Positions 58,455-64,000 of a stretch of DNA of 64,000 bases are shown here, piece by piece; position 1 is the stretch's first letter; each line of letters starts with the position of its first letter. The stretch is from Arthrobacter bambusae (GTDB taxonomy: Bacteria > Actinomycetota > Actinomycetes > Actinomycetales > Micrococcaceae). The stretch lies in the NCBI RefSeq assembly GCF_030812595.1, contig NZ_JAUSSZ010000008.1, positions 62,001 through 126,000 on the forward strand. Direction: 5' to 3'. The position numbers and the translations under genes were made by a program. The notes below the pieces were generated by a model, which did not search any database, was not told the DNA's origin, and was given only the letters and a program-made list of their open reading frames with translations.

Positions 58455-59591
58455 CTACTGGCCCGAGTAAGGCGAGACGACGACGTCGACCCGTTGGAAC
58501 TCCTTCAGGTCCGAATAGCCGGTGGTGGCCATGGAGCGGCGAAGGGCGCCTATCAGGTTGGACGTGCCGATGGTGTGGTGGCCCGGCCCGAAGAGTACTT
58601 CTTCGAGGGGACCGACGGTGCCGACGTTGACCCTGTCGCCGCGGGGCAGCTCAAGGTGGTGGGCTTCCTGTCCCCAGTGCCAGCCCTTGCCCGGGGCCTC
58701 TTCCGCGCGGGCCAAAGCGCTGCCGAGCATGACGGCGTCGGCGCCCATGGCGATGGCCTTGACGATGTCACCCGAAGTACCCATGCCGCCGTCGGCGATC
58801 ACGTGCACGTACCGTCCACCGGACTCATCCATATAGTCGCGGCGGGCGGCAGCGACGTCGGAAATGGCGGAGGCCATGGGCGAGTGGATGCCGAGTGCGC
58901 GGCGCGTGGTGGTCGTCGCGCCGCCGCCGAAGCCCACCAGCACGCCGGCAGCGCCGGTACGCATGAGGTGCAAGGCCGGGGTGTAGCCGGCGGCTCCGCC
59001 GACGATCACCGGGACGTCGAGTTCGTAGATGAACTGCTTGAGGTTCAGAGGCTCGTGGTTCTTCGAGACGTGTTCGGCAGAGACCGTGGTTCCACGGATG
59101 ACGAAAATGTCGACGCCGGCAGCGACCACGGTCTTGTAGTGCTCCTGCGTGCGCTGCGGCGTCAGCGAGCCCGCCACCGTCACGCCTGAAGCGCGGATTT
59201 CCGCGAGCCTCGAGGTGATCAGTTCAGGCTGGATTGGAGCCTTGTAAAGCTCCTGCATGCGCCGCGTGACCGCCGGGCTGGCCGTTTCATCCTTAAGGGC
59301 GGAGATCTCGTCCAGCACGGGCTGCGGGTCCTCGTAGCGCGTCCACAAGCCCTCAAGGTCCAGCACGCCCAGTCCGCCCAGCCGGCCAAGTGCAATGGCC
59401 GTTTCGGGCGACATCGCGGAGTCCATGGGTGCGGCGATCACAGGCATCTCGAACTTGTAGGCATCAATCTGCCATGAAACGGAGACGTCCTTGGGGTCGC
59501 GCGTACGGCGGTTGGGGACGATCGCGATGTCATCCAGGGAGTAGGCTCGACGCCCACGCTTGCCACGGCCAATCTCAATCTCATAAGTCAC
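58455..59591 (-). CDS. guaB3: GuaB3 family IMP dehydrogenase-related protein
   Basis: A 378-aa IMPDH-like TIM barrel without CBS domains. Family stretches are GRRAYSLDDIAIVPNRRTRD and VPVIVGGAAGYTPALHLMRT. In place of the catalytic loop GPGSICTTR it has GFGGGATTTTR, lacking the Cys nucleophile, as is normal for actinobacterial GuaB3, so classical IMPDH activity is unlikely. It lies just downstream of guaB on the same strand. Confidence 0.9.
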   Translation of the reverse strand: MTYEIEIGRGKRGRRAYSLDDIAIVPNRRTRDPKDVSVSWQIDAYKFEMPVIAAPMDSAMSPETAIALGRLGGLGVLDLEGLWTRYEDPQPVLDEISALKDETASPAVTRRMQELYKAPIQPELITSRLAEIRASGVTVAGSLTPQRTQEHYKTVVAAGVDIFVIRGTTVSAEHVSKNHEPLNLKQFIYELDVPVIVGGAAGYTPALHLMRTGAAGVLVGFGGGATTTTRRALGIHSPMASAISDVAAARRDYMDESGGRYVHVIADGGMGTSGDIVKAIAMGADAVMLGSALARAEEAPGKGWHWGQEAHHLELPRGDRVNVGTVGPLEEVLFGPGHHTIGTSNLIGALRRSMATTGYSDLKEFQRVDVVVSPYSGQ

Positions 59592-59670
59592 TGCTCTAGG
59601 TTATCCCAGTGCGGCGGGATGTACCGGCAGGGTGACGCACGGCCTTGGACGGGCTTTGCCTCAGGAACAA

Positions 59671-59710
59671 GCGGGCCCGCCACTTCCCGGAAGGGAGGTG
59701 GCGGGCCCGC
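59671..59710. terminator. Terminator between guaB and guaB3
   Basis: GCGGGCCCGCCAC (59671-59683) pairs with GTGGCGGGCCCGC (59698-59710), followed by TTG. It separates the guaB and guaB3 transcripts. Confidence 0.85.
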
Positions 59711-59757
59711 TTGAAACTGCCTATACCGTTTGAAACTTCCTATAACAGGGATGACGC

Positions 59758-61335
<1,578 letters not shown>

Positions 61336-61466
61336 TCATTACGGGACTGGCCTGTGCAGAAAGGTTCTGAATAAATAGTAGAACCTCACCGCCGATCCCC
61401 ATATTCCGCGCAGCCAATGTGAGCAAGGGCACCCCGGAGGTTCCGACGCCGGGCGGGTCCGGCGGC

Positions 61467-63527
61467 CTAGCTCCAGCCCGTGGCGGCCATCCACCTTTGC
61501 TGGAACATCGGGGCCATGCTCTCCACGTACGTCTTGGAGAGGTGGTTGTTGTCGATGTAGACGAAGGTGTTGCCCACAACCCCGGGGCATTCGCCGCCGT
61601 TGCAGATGAGGTCGGTCATATCCAGGATGGACAGTCCCTGATACTTGCCTTTGAGTGCTTCAAGGGGGTCAACAGGTGCCAATTGCTGCGCTTGGCCGGG
61701 ATTGCAGTCGGGACTGTGCTGGCCTTTGACCACGACGCAATCGGCCATGTTGAAGTCGAACCTCGGGTTGTCGCGAACGGCGACGACGTCGATGCCCTTG
61801 TCGGTGAGCCACTTCACGGTGTCTTCGAAACCGACGCTCAGCTTTTCATCGGGCGAAGAGGGTGATGCTGCGGTACCCACGAGGAATACGGCCGTAGGCT
61901 TCTTCGCATCGATTTGCTGCATGACGGCCTGGTTGAACGTCTTGCATTGATCTCCAAGGCCCGTACTGTCCACGCTAAACGGACATCCGCCGAGCAACAG
62001 GTGGTAAAGGCTCCACTGTTGCTGGTCAGCCATCGGCGCCACCGCAGCCATCCATTGCTCCGCGTGGGAGTCGCCGAGCACCAGAATACTGCGGCTCGCG
62101 TCCGCGGGCTGGTTGTTCTGGCCGCAAGCGCCTTGGAGGAGCTTCGATGCGGGTTTCAAGTCGCCTGTGCACCGGCTGGGCAGGTTCATCCAGTCCTGGG
62201 CAAGCTTTTCCGCCGTCGGGAGGAGGGCCGCGGTAGGGCTGGCTTCATTGACGTAGCCCGGGACCAAGGCAGCCGCCCCCGGGTTGTCCTTTTCTGCCTG
62301 GTCCAGGGCGATCTTGGCGCTGACGGTCTGCTGCACGTTGAAGGCAAGCAAGGGCACTGCAGCGACACAGATGCACAGCGCAATTGCGACGACGGCGCGG
62401 CGGCGGTTCACCTCAGGCCACTTCCATTCCCTGAGGGGCTTTTCGACAAACTTGGTGGTCAGGAACGCCAGGCCCAGCGCCGTCGCGATAATGACCGACC
62501 CGGAGAGCCATCCGGCGTGGTCTTTTCCACTCCACACGAGGGCGAGGACCAACAACGGCCAATGCCACAAATACAAGGCATAGGAGTTGTCGCCCAGGCG
62601 GACAAGGGGTTTCGAGCTCAGTATCCGATCCACACCGAAGCGGCTGCCGGTCTGGCCCGCCACGATGATGAAGGCCGCTGCCAACGTAGGCCACAGGGCC
62701 ACGAAACCAGGGAACGCCGTCTGGACTTGGAGCACGATCCCACAGCTCAGCATCGCAACGACGCCAACCCAGCCCATCACTACCCGGACGGACTTGGAAA
62801 GCTTCAGCCCCGGCAGGATGAGTGCAACCAGTGTTCCAAGCGCGAATTCCCAGAGTCTGGCGAAGGTATCAAAGTAGGCGGTGGTTTGGTTGGCCGCGGT
62901 GGCAATGATCGAGTACGTGAGCGAGACCAGGAAGATCAGGCCAAACACATACATCAGCGCTGCCCGGTAGCGCAGGGCGTATTTTCTGCAAACCAGCGCA
63001 ACGACGGCGAAGATCACCGGCCAAAGGATAAAGACCTGGCCTTGGATAGAGAGCGACCAGAAGTGCTGGAGCGGACTCGCCTGGCTGTGGTCGGTGGCGT
63101 AGTAGTTGACCGCGTCGTGCTGCAGGAGCCAATTCTGGAAGTAGAAGAGTGAAGCCCACACTTGGTCGACCAGAGCCGCCCAACGGGTTTTCGGTACCAC
63201 TACGAAAATGGCCGCCAAAGTGCCCAACAGGACGACGACGGCGGCAGGGAGAAGCCGACGGAACAGATGGAGCCAGTGCCTCGGCAGATCCATGGCCCGG
63301 CGCTGCTCAAAACGGTTTGTGAACTGCAGCGTCATCAAAAAGGCGGAGACGAGGAGGAAGACATCGACTCCGCCGGAAACGCGGCCAAACCACACGTGGT
63401 AGCTGACCACCATGAGCACCGCCAGGGAGCGCAGGCCTTGAATTTCGGGACGAAAATTCGATTTTTTCCCGGTGCCACTGGAACGACGTTGCGCCTCGGT
63501 AGTAGCCGCCGTTTGCGCAGTTAACAC
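61467..63527 (-). CDS. OafA/YrhL-type acyltransferase with C-terminal SGNH domain
   Basis: A 686-aa protein when started at GTG 63527, which has GAGGGG 7 bp upstream; the frame is open to 63674. The N-terminal acyltransferase-3 domain has RPEIQGLRSLAVLMVVSYHV, FLLVSAFLM, and about ten helices (LRLGDNSYALYLWHWPLLVL-like segment near 375). The C-terminal SGNH domain has RSILVLGDSHAEQWMAAVAP and NNHLS near the end, the Ser-Asp-His set. Such proteins O-acetylate wall or exported polysaccharides. 61270-61466 is the guaB upstream region. Confidence 0.9.
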   Translation of the reverse strand: MLTAQTAATTEAQRRSSGTGKKSNFRPEIQGLRSLAVLMVVSYHVWFGRVSGGVDVFLLVSAFLMTLQFTNRFEQRRAMDLPRHWLHLFRRLLPAAVVVLLGTLAAIFVVVPKTRWAALVDQVWASLFYFQNWLLQHDAVNYYATDHSQASPLQHFWSLSIQGQVFILWPVIFAVVALVCRKYALRYRAALMYVFGLIFLVSLTYSIIATAANQTTAYFDTFARLWEFALGTLVALILPGLKLSKSVRVVMGWVGVVAMLSCGIVLQVQTAFPGFVALWPTLAAAFIIVAGQTGSRFGVDRILSSKPLVRLGDNSYALYLWHWPLLVLALVWSGKDHAGWLSGSVIIATALGLAFLTTKFVEKPLREWKWPEVNRRRAVVAIALCICVAAVPLLAFNVQQTVSAKIALDQAEKDNPGAAALVPGYVNEASPTAALLPTAEKLAQDWMNLPSRCTGDLKPASKLLQGACGQNNQPADASRSILVLGDSHAEQWMAAVAPMADQQQWSLYHLLLGGCPFSVDSTGLGDQCKTFNQAVMQQIDAKKPTAVFLVGTAASPSSPDEKLSVGFEDTVKWLTDKGIDVVAVRDNPRFDFNMADCVVVKGQHSPDCNPGQAQQLAPVDPLEALKGKYQGLSILDMTDLICNGGECPGVVGNTFVYIDNNHLSKTYVESMAPMFQQRWMAATGWS

Positions 63528-63767
63528 AACAATGCCCCTCAATGACCTTGATCGAACCCTAAATCTTACTGATTCGTAATAATCAGTGCCAATCGAAAAT
63601 CCATCCGAGAGGCATCCATCACTCAATTTGGCCATGCGCGGCTGGACGTTCACAGGGCGAATGCCGAGTGCCAACTGTGGACCCGTCCGTGACGGCCCGT
63701 CCGTGCGGGCAGGTCACGGCCGGACAGGTCACGGCCGGGCAGGACGTGGACGGGAGCCAAACGCAGA

Positions 63768-63796
63768 AGGCCCGGCCCCCACAGGGGACCGGGCCT
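63768..63796 (-). terminator. Terminator downstream of groEL
   Basis: AGGCCCGG (63768-63775) pairs with CCGGGCCT (63789-63796). It lies 15 bp after the groEL stop on the minus strand. Left of it, at about 63709-63741, a 16-bp unit CAGGTCACGGCCGG is tandemly repeated. Confidence 0.75.
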
Positions 63797-63811
63797 CGGC
63801 AACAACCAGGA

Positions 63812-64000
63812 CTAGTGGCTGTGGCCTGCGTGCTCGTCTTCCTCGGCCGGCTTCTCGACAACCAGGGTCTCGGTGGTGAGAACCAGGGCTGCGATGGACG
63901 CGGCGTTCTGGAGTGCGGAGCGGGTGACCTTGACGGGGTCGATCACGCCAGCGGAGATCAGGTCCTCGTACACGCCGGACTTCGCGTTGAAGCCGTGGTT
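63812..64000 (-). CDS. groEL: Chaperonin GroEL, C-terminal end (cut by window edge)
   Basis: The last 62 residues are visible: [60 protein letters not shown], ending SH. This is the conserved GroEL C terminus. A His-rich rather than Gly-Met-rich tail is typical of the second (groEL1-like) chaperonin of many Actinobacteria, though here the run is only HAGHSH. Confidence 0.93.
   Translation of the reverse strand, partial: NHGFNAKSGVYEDLISAGVIDPVKVTRSALQNAASIAALVLTTETLVVEKPAEEDEHAGHSH

Overview
The window is GC-rich DNA (a short AT-rich spacer at 2.82-3.2 kb is an exception) with GTG/TTG starts and gene orders typical of Actinobacteria. Several proteins (GlpR-like membrane protein, GuaB3, DUF3817, LAYTG-type sorting signals) point to the Micrococcaceae, most likely an Arthrobacter, Pseudarthrobacter or Paenarthrobacter chromosome. 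This is inferred from protein families read by eye; no database search was possible.

Layout. 0-7.5 kb: a 5-oxoprolinase operon (pxpA-pxpB-pxpC, minus) followed by a partial SDR, a divergent LysR regulator, an 80-aa protein, and a minus-strand pair of aminotransferase plus RraA-family (HMG/CHA-type) aldolase. Two near-identical ATAAG-N5-CTTAT boxes suggest that the LysR protein controls more than pxp. 7.6-11.4 kb: a glycogen-debranching-type glycosidase and an MHS-type MFS transporter. 11.4-13.8 kb: gene fragments (GNAT acetyltransferase, C-terminal half of an ECF sigma factor) and a LacI-family regulator with two perfect operators.

13.9-42.8 kb is the unusual part: an accessory locus of surface proteins and their apparent private regulation. 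It holds a 1764-aa DUF11-repeat adhesin, a 417-aa duplicated-domain protein and a choice-of-anchor-A protein, all ending in LAYTG sorting signals. A 2142-aa SdrD_B/DUF11 adhesin overlaps its own sortase. Two related small exported proteins follow the two giant adhesins. Interleaved are three intact ECF sigma factors and one truncated one. Two of the intact ones are fused to a zinc-finger anti-sigma domain, a membrane helix and an extracytoplasmic tail. There is also a family of roughly 75-85-aa sigma-partner proteins (DPxxxLxxTG signature) and a free-standing protein resembling the C-terminal domain of RNA polymerase alpha. Ten sites with the form GTCAYRA-N13-(N)SGKT, all between genes or beside remnants, lie upstream of nearly every one of these transcription units. 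The two blocks have ECF-promoter geometry. I read this as one autoregulated ECF regulon that switches a set of cell-wall adhesins, with a 13-C homopolymer upstream of the largest adhesin as a possible phase-variation tract. The locus also contains degraded copies of its own modules, an IS21 remnant, a CshA-repeat fragment and an M20 peptidase fragment, so it has been repeatedly rearranged.

42.9-64 kb is conserved chromosome: tRNA-Ala(CGC); an NmrA-like protein; a glpR-rimJ-galU cluster with divergent 5-formyl-THF cyclo-ligase but without the usual glp/moeA; FmdB zinc ribbon; SAF-domain protein; a large helicase-like ATPase with altered Walker motifs; guaA; DUF3817; SURF1; PTS IIA; glpD; guaB3; guaB; an OafA-type acyltransferase; and the 3' end of groEL.
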